Assembly: GCF_043555935.1 (NCBI RefSeq)
Contig: NZ_JBIGIB010000010.1
Location: 1-22,405 of the forward strand
Source of the DNA: Pelomonas baiyunensis
GTDB taxonomy: Bacteria > Pseudomonadota > Gammaproteobacteria > Burkholderiales > Burkholderiaceae_C
Reading direction: 5' to 3'
Length of the DNA: 22,405 nucleotides
A program made the translations under genes and the position numbers. Positions 1-7,400 of the stretch are shown in pieces. A model generated the notes under the pieces. That model was not told the origin of the DNA and did no database searches. It saw only the letters and a list, made by a program, of their open reading frames with translations. Every line of letters starts with the position of its first letter. Position 1 is the first letter of the stretch.

Positions 1-100
1 GAGGCCACCATACCCGTTTACAAAGCGAACAGGAAAGTCAATGAAATCAACGGTCTACCCAGACCACCCCCGCGCCAGTGCTAGCTTTGCGTACCGTCAC

Positions 101-373
101 TTATTGCACTGAAAACGAGGAGACCCCACCGATGGCAAGCTGGCCACGCATCAAGGGGCTGTTCCAGATGACGGCGCCGTTGTGAACCAGCGCCGCCCGT
201 TTGTTCCCCCAAAAGCCCGCGGCAACTCTGGTGATTCGCACCTCAGTCTTATCAGAGATGACGAGCGTTCCAGCGCGGCGCTCTGCCCGTGCGGGAATGT
301 CTTGAGCCGCTGCAAGGCCCCAGCATCCCCCCAACGCCAGCGCCAACACCAACTCATTTGTCGTTCGCAGCAT
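101..373 (-). CDS. Small exported protein, unrecognised (90 aa)
   Basis: I do not recognise the family. The ATG at 373 is preferred over an in-frame TTG at 391 because the signal peptide begins there: MLRTTNE, then a hydrophobic stretch, then an Ala-rich site LAAAQ around residue 24. An LGGC sequence at residues 14-17 could instead be a weak lipobox. The mature part is only about 66 residues and contains WGNKRAALV. The start lies inside the last codons of the small ORF at 354-506, suggesting translational coupling. It is the last gene clearly seen on this strand before the left edge. It could be a complete small periplasmic protein, such as an immunity-type protein given the T6SS setting, or a gene truncated by a frameshift. 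Export is fairly secure; the role is inference. Confidence 0.5.
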   Translation of the reverse strand: MLRTTNELVLALALGGCWGLAAAQDIPARAERRAGTLVISDKTEVRITRVAAGFWGNKRAALVHNGAVIWNSPLMRGQLAIGGVSSFSVQ

Positions 374-506
374 CGTAGGTCTCAGGGTCAAAAAGGTCTT
401 CAGCCAGGAAGTGGTAGACGTCCTTCACCACCAGTTTGGCGCGGCGGGCCTCCGAACACATCAAGCTCCACGAGGATAGCTTTCCGGCCGCCGAGGACGA
501 ATTCAC
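354..506 (-). CDS. Possible small protein (50 aa) or 3' remnant of a gene
   Basis: This reading frame has G/C-rich third positions like the real genes nearby, and its last 35 residues look like genuine protein (KDVYHFLAEDLFDPETYDAA). I took the GTG at 506. A GTG at 515 would add three residues. An ATG at 461, with GGAG just upstream, would give 35 residues. A stop in the same frame lies a little upstream, in DNA that codes for the C terminus of the 315-residue protein in another frame. The TGA overlaps the start of the next gene by 20 bases. It could be a small cytoplasmic protein or the surviving tail of a gene whose 5' part was lost. No function is suggested. Confidence 0.35.
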   Translation of the reverse strand: MNSSSAAGKLSSWSLMCSEARRAKLVVKDVYHFLAEDLFDPETYDAANDK

Positions 507-520
507 CCGGGACACGTGAC

Positions 521-1468
521 CTAGGGCGGGTACGTTCCAGCCTTGGCGGGTGGATCAGGGAACGTTGGTGACTTGGTGGGCGGCTTCGGCGGGCGCCAGC
601 CATTGGCCGCAGCCCAGACTTTGATGTCAGGTATTGCGCCTGGCGCAGCACCGCCGGGGCAGTCCAGCAGGCAGTACCAGACGTACTCGTGCTTGCCGAT
701 GATTGGCTTCTTGTCTCCGAAGCGGGCCCAGCCCATCACGTCGCGGATGTATGAGCCGGCGGGGTCAGTGTCGCCCTTCGGTACGTAGCTCGTCACATCG
801 ATGTAAGGCCGCGCATCGTCGTAGAGCTGGTACGCCCATTCGCGGCAGCCGAAGGTGCGGCTGAATTCGTCCTTCTCGAACTTGGGGCCGTAAAGGTAAA
901 GCGTATCCGTGCGGGAGAAGGGACCGGGGAAAGATTTGATGTCGCAGAAGCCCGGCGCCCAGTGGGTGCTGACATCCCCAAGGCCGGGGAACCACTTTGC
1001 CACCCAGTATTGCTTTGAGTTCCGTTCATCACCCTCGGACAACACCAGCGACAAAAGTTCGTTCAACCGGCCACGCAGGCGCCGCCCGTGCGAATGCGGT
1101 GAAACCACAAAGCCCTCTTTGTCGAACTCCACCAGCACAACGTCCAGCTGAGGCTCGGCAAGTTGTTCGGGGTTGACCTTCGCGGCGATAGTCTTCGTCG
1201 AGGAGAAGATCGCTTTCCAACCGAAGTACGTCTGCCCGGGTTCTTCGTTCAACTTGACCGAAGCTGCCTTGTGACCGGCCCAGTCGCCCGATATGAAGAC
1301 AAAGTACCGATGCTCCCAGGGTCGCTCAATCCAACTCCGATCGCCAGGCAGCCTCGACTGATCTTTGCCAACGACTTCGGTGGGTTGCGCAACTAAGAGG
1401 CCCCGGGCGGCGAGGAGCGCCAGCGCCACCGAAGAAGCAACCCAGTGCCTAACTGTCAGGGGCTTCAT
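521..1468 (-). CDS. Exported protein of unknown function (315 aa), possible T6SS immunity-type protein
   Basis: The N terminus is a clear Sec signal peptide: MKPLTVRH, a hydrophobic core through about residue 25, then a site near LLVAQ. The mature protein is rich in Trp, Tyr and Gly. It has paired cysteines (GFCDIK, FGCREW, WYCLLDC) that could form disulphides in the periplasm, and a Pro-rich tail (RPPKPPTKSPTFPDPP). I cannot assign a family. The ATG overlaps the TGA of a broken upstream gene tail (ATGA), so it once was the downstream partner in an operon. Its place behind a VgrG/effector/immunity set makes an orphan immunity protein a reasonable guess, but a structural or unrelated envelope protein is possible. 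That the gene is real and exported is well supported. Confidence 0.7.
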   Translation of the reverse strand: MKPLTVRHWVASSVALALLAARGLLVAQPTEVVGKDQSRLPGDRSWIERPWEHRYFVFISGDWAGHKAASVKLNEEPGQTYFGWKAIFSSTKTIAAKVNPEQLAEPQLDVVLVEFDKEGFVVSPHSHGRRLRGRLNELLSLVLSEGDERNSKQYWVAKWFPGLGDVSTHWAPGFCDIKSFPGPFSRTDTLYLYGPKFEKDEFSRTFGCREWAYQLYDDARPYIDVTSYVPKGDTDPAGSYIRDVMGWARFGDKKPIIGKHEYVWYCLLDCPGGAAPGAIPDIKVWAAANGWRPPKPPTKSPTFPDPPAKAGTYPP

Positions 1469-1561
1469 AGGATCTTGGCCTCGGCCACAGTGATGTGAAG
1501 CTGATGGGCGTGCAAGCGCTCCAAGCCGAATTCGTCACCCCGCTGCATGTTGGGTACCGGC
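1465..1561 (-). pseudogene. 3' tail of a broken gene upstream of the 315-aa protein
   Basis: Reading leftwards from the truncated IS, an open frame runs through VPNMQRGDEFGLERLHAHQL and a few more residues to a TGA at 1465-1467. That TGA overlaps the ATG of the 315-residue gene in an ATGA junction typical of an operon. From its ATG at 1548 it would code for only 27 residues. The upstream part is missing and replaced by IS DNA, so this is most simply the C-terminal end of a gene that was cut when the IS region inserted or deleted. The identity is unknown. In this context a lost effector or accessory gene is the obvious guess, but the sequence does not show it. Confidence 0.45.
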
Positions 1562-1743
1562 TCACTGCCATTGTGATTGTTCGTGACCCTTGACCCATTC
1601 GTTCAGCGTCTGCGGCACGCAGCAATCTTGGGCGCGATGGACTCGATGATCGCCCACAGCGATGGGTATTCCCTTCGGTGCCCCTGGACCATCCTCACCG
1701 CGCGCTCGCGCACCTCGGGCGAGAACATGTTCGACTTGCTCAT
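1562..1743 (-). pseudogene. IS3-family transposase OrfA fragment, frameshifted
   Basis: From the ATG at 1743 the frame reads MSKSNMFSPEVRERAVRMVQ and on to EYPSLWAIIESIAPKIA, the helix-turn-helix start typical of IS3-group OrfA. It is preceded by a good ribosome site (GAGAGGA). After codon 41 the frame hits TGA at 1604-1602, while the expected continuation (CVPQTLNEWVK) is found one base out of phase, ending at 1562. One indel near 1620 therefore breaks the gene. The C-terminal leucine-zipper part of OrfA and all of OrfB are gone. The family call is from remembered OrfA sequences and is fairly sure. Confidence 0.75.
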
Positions 1744-1780
1744 GGCTCAATCCTCTCAGAGTGTTGAGCCTCCGCGGTAA

Positions 1781-1825
1781 TGAACTGCCGCCTTGAAGTT
1801 TTTCCAACTTCAGTGAGGCAGTTCA
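1781..1825 (-). repeat. Imperfect hairpin at the IS end
   Basis: TGAACTGCC (1817-1825 on the minus strand) pairs with GGCAGTTCA (1781-1789). Inside them, a second pair of arms (CTGAAGTT / AACTTCAAG) folds around a short A-rich loop. It lies between the IS terminus and the orfA start. Such structures in IS ends can shield the transposase start from read-through transcripts; here it may also weaken transcription coming from the immunity-like gene. No run of T follows, so I do not call it a terminator. Confidence 0.5.
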
Positions 1826-1962
1826 AACCCGGGGCGGTTCACGTGGTCAGCGTTCGATCGACATTCGCGCAGTTCAACTCGGAGGACTCATCGCGAAGCG
1901 GCGCTGATCAGTTCGCTGGCCGAAGGCCATGGCAAAAGGCAATTGATGCCGAGGCGGCGCCC

Positions 1963-2463
1963 TCAATTCACAGCAGTCCCAACTACGACAGCGTCAAATT
2001 TTGGTTTGATCGGAACCGAATATCCGAACTCATCGCCGGACTCTACCGCGGGCAGCGGCGCCGAAAATTTATATGGGCGAACTTCGCCAATCTTTCGATT
2101 CCAAATCAACGAGATGGAATATGCAGCCACATTCTCACAAAACTTTCGATCCAGCAGGCGCAACTCAACAAAATATCCGCCACTCGGTATATTGAGCACT
2201 TCGGCATTTGCTGGCGCAACAAGCACCATACCTTTTATATCGATTTCAAAGTTTTCCAACTCAACATCGTTTGGTAGTGAAATTTTTCCAGCTCGAACAG
2301 GTCCTTTTGAGAAATTTCCATCTCCATCCAGTAGGATGTAACCCTTCTTAACCTTTGTGCCACCATGAAATTCGGCGCAAGCCGGCCGCTCTGCCGCCAA
2401 TAGGCTACCACTAGCCAGAAGCGACACTGACAAAAGGAGCAATCGGTAAAAAACCAGCGACAT
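1963..2463 (-). CDS. Candidate periplasmic immunity protein (166 aa) for the adjacent effector
   Basis: The protein starts with a signal peptide (MSLVFYRLLLLSVSLLASGS, then LLAAERPAC), followed by a mostly beta-type mature part with two cysteines (RPACAEF and RKFCENV) that could pair in the periplasm. Its ATG follows the effector's TAA with no gap (TAAATG), so the two are surely co-translated. In T6SS loci, a small exported protein directly behind a peptidoglycan-cleaving effector is normally its immunity protein, binding the enzyme in the periplasm. I do not recognise the family, so immunity is inferred from position and export. The gene is clearly more AT-rich than the T6SS core genes, as is the 3' part of the effector, consistent with acquisition as a pair. 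Confidence 0.7.
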   Translation of the reverse strand: MSLVFYRLLLLSVSLLASGSLLAAERPACAEFHGGTKVKKGYILLDGDGNFSKGPVRAGKISLPNDVELENFEIDIKGMVLVAPANAEVLNIPSGGYFVELRLLDRKFCENVAAYSISLIWNRKIGEVRPYKFSAPLPAVESGDEFGYSVPIKPKFDAVVVGTAVN

Positions 2464-4482
2464 TTATGCGCCTTTTAAAAATACTTCGAAACGACTCATG
2501 AGATCCGACATCCCATACTGATATATTTTGCCGCCGCGCTTTTCTTTTCGAGGATCTTTGCCGCCCGGCAGGCTTGACCAAATGCCGGCAAGCAGTTTCA
2601 CCGCCCCGTCGACATCCCCTGCGCGGATTTTCGAAAGTGGGTTGCCTGGCAGGATTTCAAGGTATAAAACAGCGAGTCGGTCCTGATTCCTTGGAGAAAA
2701 CCCCGACCCAATTCCATATTCAGGCCGAATCAACGACAGATAGGTCGTGAGCGTGAATTGGTAAGCGCCAGAGGGGGTGCTACTTGCTCCATCGATCGAC
2801 TCGAATGGGTGACGTGACGTGTCTTTAAAAACACGCGAACCATCAATCGGGCGCATAGTCAAAAAGTACCTTTTGCTGTCGTCTAATTCTTCATGACATT
2901 CCCACTCTCTAAGAATTTTCAGAAAAGCCGAGACTCGAGCGATCGCAGCTGGATCGTAGAACTTCCTATAAATTCCATTGACTACAAACCCTTTCCTCCC
3001 GCCACGCTGGACCGCCGAGGGAAGCTTTAGAGTCTTGGCATCACTCAAATACCCGTCATAAGTCCTGACATCAATATGCCCATAGTTCCTCCCCTGTGGC
3101 CTCACCGGCGGGCTAGGGCGCTTTGGCTCCGGGTCCTTCTTGTGCTTGGCCGTCCCCTTTGACGGCGCCGGCGGTAGCACGCCGGGCTTCGTGCGCTCCA
3201 GCCACGCCTTGTGCGCTTCGTCATACGCCTTGAGTTGATTGGGATAGTCTTTGACGGCTACCTCGTAGGCCTTGAGCTGCTCGGCGATGGCCGCTTCGTT
3301 TTGGGCAATGGTCTCGTCGTCGTACTGATACACGACCACATCGCCCGGCGCGGCCCAACGTGCGTCGGGCAGTTCTTTGGTAACTTCAACGAAGCCCTGG
3401 TCGCGGAGGAACTGGCCCGCCTGCGTCGCGGGATAGACACCGCCATCCACGCCTTCCGTCTGATGGGCGCGCCACAACGCGAGCTTGACTGACGAGTAGC
3501 ACTGGCCGTGGAAGACGCCTGACTCTTTCGCGTTGTTCTCCGCCTTGAATGTGCCGTTCTCCGATGCCTCCTGCATCTTCATCGTCGTGCCGTAGGTCGC
3601 CTTGAGACCGTTCCAGTCCCAAGTGACCTGCTGCTCCATGATCTTGATCAGCTCTTCGACCTTCTTCACGTCCACGATGGGGCCTTGCACGAAGCCGGGC
3701 TTCTTGCGCGGATCTGTCTTGCCCGGCGTATCACCCAGGCCTTCGTGGCTCCAAAGCCCCAGCGTTGGCAGGCGATTGCGGCCTGCGGCGTCGCGCGTGG
3801 GCTCGGCCGTGAGGATTGGGTGACCGTTGGCGTCGCGGCCGGGCTTGAGCTTGAGTTCGTTTTGGACTTGCGAGGGGTTGCTGGCGACGGTCGCATTGGG
3901 CTTGTGCTCCACCGCTGGGGCCGCCTTGGGCAGTGGCGCAGACGCGGTGCCTGACGGGCCGTCGTGCAGCTCGGGTTTGACCTTGACAACGATGTGCGGG
4001 CTCACCAGACACACACTCGTGTCCTTGCAGCCAACCGTACCTTTGTACTTTCGATCAAAGCTGCCATCCAGCTTCTTGACCCAGATTTCCAGCGGTGTAT
4101 CGACAGGCATGCCGGACATTTTGGCGCCCTTGCCCTGAGCATCCGAGCTGCCAGGAAACTCCAGCCGCCTGCCGTCTTCGACGGTGATGATCTTGTAGGG
4201 CAGGTCTTTGATGGGCTTGCCAGCAAAGTCCATGAAGCGCAGATCGAAGCCGACGTCGTTGGGGTCGGGTTCAGGCACCGGCGCCGGCACGGGTGCAGGT
4301 TCGGCGGGTGTTTTCGTAGTGGTTGCTGGAGCTTCGCCTGTCGGCGGCGAGGTCTTGCTGCCTTCTGGGGTGGGGCTGGCCTGCGTCGGCTCTACTGGCA
4401 CGGGCGACACCGCAAGCGCGGCTGCCTCGTCGGCAGCTGGCGGCGTGACCGGCAGAGGCGCACTGGCTGTGGACTCACTCAT
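2464..4482 (-). CDS. T6SS effector, predicted bifunctional peptidoglycan hydrolase (CHAP/NlpC-like plus GH104 lysozyme-like)
   Basis: This 672-residue protein has a Pro/Thr/Ala-rich N terminus (1-75), then a transthyretin-like beta domain (about 76-170, with SSDAQGK). Next comes a Cys-His domain resembling CHAP/NlpC (HGQCYSSVKLAL with Cys328; PGDVVVYQY 379-387; YGHIDVRTY with His469 and Asp471). The last domain (about 511-672) matches lambda endolysin R, family GH104, in HPFES, GAYQF, FSPRNQDRLAV, GDVDGAVKLLAGIWSSLPG and the closing FEVFL; Glu528 is the likely acid residue. Between PGDVVVY and YGHIDV lies a charged, Pro-rich insertion of about 75 residues. ATG 4482 was chosen because GGGAG sits 6 bases upstream; it overlaps the vgrG end by 8 bases. 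The role is inferred as cleaving target-cell peptidoglycan at two bonds after VgrG delivery. No signal peptide is visible, as expected for a T6SS cargo. Confidence 0.8.
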   Translation of the reverse strand: MSESTASAPLPVTPPAADEAAALAVSPVPVEPTQASPTPEGSKTSPPTGEAPATTTKTPAEPAPVPAPVPEPDPNDVGFDLRFMDFAGKPIKDLPYKIITVEDGRRLEFPGSSDAQGKGAKMSGMPVDTPLEIWVKKLDGSFDRKYKGTVGCKDTSVCLVSPHIVVKVKPELHDGPSGTASAPLPKAAPAVEHKPNATVASNPSQVQNELKLKPGRDANGHPILTAEPTRDAAGRNRLPTLGLWSHEGLGDTPGKTDPRKKPGFVQGPIVDVKKVEELIKIMEQQVTWDWNGLKATYGTTMKMQEASENGTFKAENNAKESGVFHGQCYSSVKLALWRAHQTEGVDGGVYPATQAGQFLRDQGFVEVTKELPDARWAAPGDVVVYQYDDETIAQNEAAIAEQLKAYEVAVKDYPNQLKAYDEAHKAWLERTKPGVLPPAPSKGTAKHKKDPEPKRPSPPVRPQGRNYGHIDVRTYDGYLSDAKTLKLPSAVQRGGRKGFVVNGIYRKFYDPAAIARVSAFLKILREWECHEELDDSKRYFLTMRPIDGSRVFKDTSRHPFESIDGASSTPSGAYQFTLTTYLSLIRPEYGIGSGFSPRNQDRLAVLYLEILPGNPLSKIRAGDVDGAVKLLAGIWSSLPGGKDPRKEKRGGKIYQYGMSDLMSRFEVFLKGA

Positions 4483-7400
4483 GAACATCTCCCTTCGGGG
4501 CGGCATGCGTGTCCGCGCTGCCATCTGAACTGGCCTGCCAATCGCCATCGCCCAAGTAGACCGACAGCTCCTGGTCGCCGTCCGTGAAGTGGCGTGCGGT
4601 CTTGCCTTGGGCGTCGGTGCGCCCTCGGGCGATCACACGCCCGTCCGCGTCACGCAGCGTGTAGGGCACGCGCGCCTGAGCCGCACCCGTGAGCGCGTCC
4701 GAGCCGATGTACGCGAGCAGATCAAGCTGCACGCTATGGCGCGGCTCATCGGGCTTGTAGGTGCCGGTTCTTGCAAGGGCGACTTTTCCGCTGGCCCGTC
4801 TACCCCCAGCCAAATTCTTCTGACGCGCCCTGAACACCGCCTTGCCCGCACTCTTGAGCGAGATGCGCCCCTGGCTGATCTCGACGGCGCTGCCGCCGGC
4901 GGTCAGCAGGATGCGGGTCTTGGCAACGGCCTTGACGGCGCCCTGGGTGCTGCTGACGCTCACGGCCTTGCTGGCTGTGACTGTCAGCGTGGACTTCAGC
5001 GCCGCCACGTGCACCGAGCCCTGCGCCGCGTGCAGGGCCATGCCGGTCTGCCGGGTGGGCTTTTGCTTGTTGCTGGCGCGGCCGTAGGTGTACAGGGTCA
5101 CGTCGCCCTGCACCACGGTGCTTTGGTGGCCTTGGGCGATGCGGGCCAGGTCTTGCCCGGCGGTGAAGGTGGTGGTGCCGCCGGCCGTGGCGTGAACGCT
5201 GGCAGGCGTGAAGGCGCTGAGGGTCTGCGGGCTGGCGAGGATGAGGTCGGGCCGGCCCCAGGCACTGATGCGCCCTGCCCCGCCCTCACCGTCACCTTGG
5301 CGATGCTGTGTGGCGCCGAGGCTTAGTGTGAGTGCCCGCAGGGCTTGCTGGTTGGGCAGGCGTTGGCCTTCGTCGTTCATGCCCAGGGGCTTGGCTTGCA
5401 AGGTGGGTTCGGCCGTCTTGCTCTTGCCGCCTTGCGCCTGGTGTTGCTGGGCGCTGTGGGCCAGGGTGTGGAGCAGGTCCTGGCCTTGGTCGAGTTGCTG
5501 GAGGGCTTGCCGGGCTTCGAGTTGCTGGCCGTGGCTGTCGGAGCCGCCTTGCGTGTGGGTGCTGAGCAGCAGGCCGGCGCCAGCGCGCACGGCGCCGTGG
5601 GCGTGCGTCTGCAGGTCGAAGCCGTGGCCGCGCGGGTGCAGGCGGCGGTTGTCGTCCTGGTGGCGCAGGTGGCCCAGTTGCAGGCGTGTGCCGTGTTGCG
5701 TGGTGCTGAGTTCGAGCCGGGTGCTTTGCGGGCTGTCGTCAAGCACGAGTTGGCTGTATCCGCCGGTGCCGCTCTGGCTGGTGCTGAGTTCCTGGGTCTT
5801 GAGACCGCTGAGCACGGCGGGGTGGGCGTGGGCCTCCAGAGGCCCCTGCTTTTCGTCGCCGGGGAACCAGGCGGGGGCGTTGCCGGTGCTGGTGGCGGCA
5901 CCAGCGGCGGGTTGTGCCGCCTGCACGTTGGCCTGGCCTTGGGCGTTGGGGACGGCGCCCAGGATGACGGGGCGGTCGATGTCGCCACCCGTGAAGGCAA
6001 CGAGCACTTCCTGGCCCACGCGCGGCAACTGCACCGCGCCCCAATTGGCGCCGGCTTGCGCGCTGGCCATGGGCACCCACGTGCCGAGGCTGCTGTCGCC
6101 GGGGGCGTTGTCGCCTGCAGTGTGATCCAGCCGGTGGCTGCTGCGGGCGCCGCGTTGCCAGTGGAATTGAACTTTGAGGCGGTGGTCGCGGTCGGTATGG
6201 ATCGGTGCGTCACCCTCTCCGGTCACCAGCGCCGTTTGCAGGCCGTTCACGGTGGGCGCGGGAATGAGCCGCGGATCGGGCTGGCCTTGGGTATCCAGCG
6301 GCAGCGCGCGGTAGTCGAGCGGGGTGTCGCCCGGGCTCGCGGGCTGCACGGTGCAGACGACGTGGTGCAGCGGCTCATCCTCATCCGGCTCGGCACGCTC
6401 GGTGGCGTGGAGTTGCAGGTTCAGCCCAACCAGCGCAGCGCGGGCGTCGGCGCTGAGGTTGTTGCGGGCCTGGTGGTGGGTGCTGAGCACCACGAATTCC
6501 GGCAACCGGATGCCGTCGCTGAAGCGCGGGTGTCCGGAGAGGGTGAAGTGCAGGCCCGGCTCGGCGGCGCGCCACGGGCCGGCGGCCTGGCTGCGCTGGC
6601 CCCAGGCGGCCAAGGCTTGCAGCCGGCGGTCGAGCAGCCGCTGGCCGTCGGCTTCAGTGGGGTACGCGTAGGCACCGGGGATGTCGGCCGCGGTCAGGCT
6701 GAATGCGGCTTGTGCTTGCGCATGGACCGGGCGCATCTGCGTCGTGCGCTCATCTCTGCTGGCCACCTGCAGCGCGTTGACGTGGGCGCGGCGACGGGCG
6801 GTGAAGAGGGTCAGGCTGTCGGTGCCGTGGTGCGGATCCAGCGAGGAGATGGCTTGCGTGAACCGGACATTGCGCGGCAGCGCGTCGTCGGCCTGGAAGG
6901 CACCGAGGTGGTCGGCGATGACCAGCGTATGGCTGCCCAGCGTCGGGCTGGCCGGGTCAGCCTCATGCTCGAAGCGGTAGAACAACCCTTCCTGCAGCAG
7001 CAGGCGGTGCAGGAAGGCAAGATCGGCCTCGTGGTACTGGGTGCAGCGGCTGCGGGGTTTGTAGACGCTGGCGTCCTGCAGTTCGAGTCGCCAGTCGGCC
7101 TGGCAAGGGCCCTGGCCGGCATAGTCAGCGAACAGGCTGGCAGCGATGTCGGGCACGCTCGCATCCTGGAACACCCAGGCGTCCACGCGCTCGCGCAGGA
7201 AGGCCAGCCAGGGCTCGACGCGCAACTGGTAGCGCGCCAGGCCGCCATCGGCGCCCAGGAGCACGGCGCGGGTGATGTGGCCGTGCCAGGCGCGGCGCTC
7301 GCCTGTGTCGGTCAGCATCTCGACCAGTGCCGGCTCGCCGATGAGCGCCGTCAAGTCGATGTGCGCGTCTTCACTGAGGGCCGTGAGGTCGATGCGGTAG

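Larger units (their letters stand above)
1562..1825 (-). mobile_element. IS3-family insertion sequence, left-end remnant
   Basis: The minus strand carries a TGAACTGCC terminal sequence (1825-1817), about 70 bases of leader, then the first part of an IS3-type orfA starting at 1743. No orfB (DDE integrase) or right end is present, so only the left end remains and it cannot move by itself. It separates the immunity-like gene at 1963-2463 from the broken gene tail at 1465-1561. The exact left boundary of the remnant near 1562 is uncertain, since it is set only by where orfA coding ends. Confidence 0.7.

Noticed and set aside
1..100. Possible gene start or signal peptide on the minus strand at the left edge
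   Set aside because: Short hydrophobic readings (LISLTFLFAL) end in a stop, and the other open frame is too short to judge.
400..651. 83-codon minus-strand ORF across the 3' end of the 315-residue gene
   Set aside because: It lies in a third frame with Arg/Pro-rich shadow composition; the frame at 354-506 has better codon use.
101..1468. The 90- and 315-residue exported proteins as paralogues
   Set aside because: Only a short WGNKRAALV / WAGHKAASV resemblance is visible, too little to claim common descent.
1826..1962. Stretch between the immunity-like gene and the IS end
   Set aside because: I looked for a gene start, a second IS end and a terminator and found only short unconvincing frames.
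1780..2341. Plus-strand ORFs of 165 and 132 codons opposite the immunity-like gene
   Set aside because: The minus-strand product has a signal peptide and is coupled to the effector; the plus-strand frames overlap each other and start inside IS DNA.
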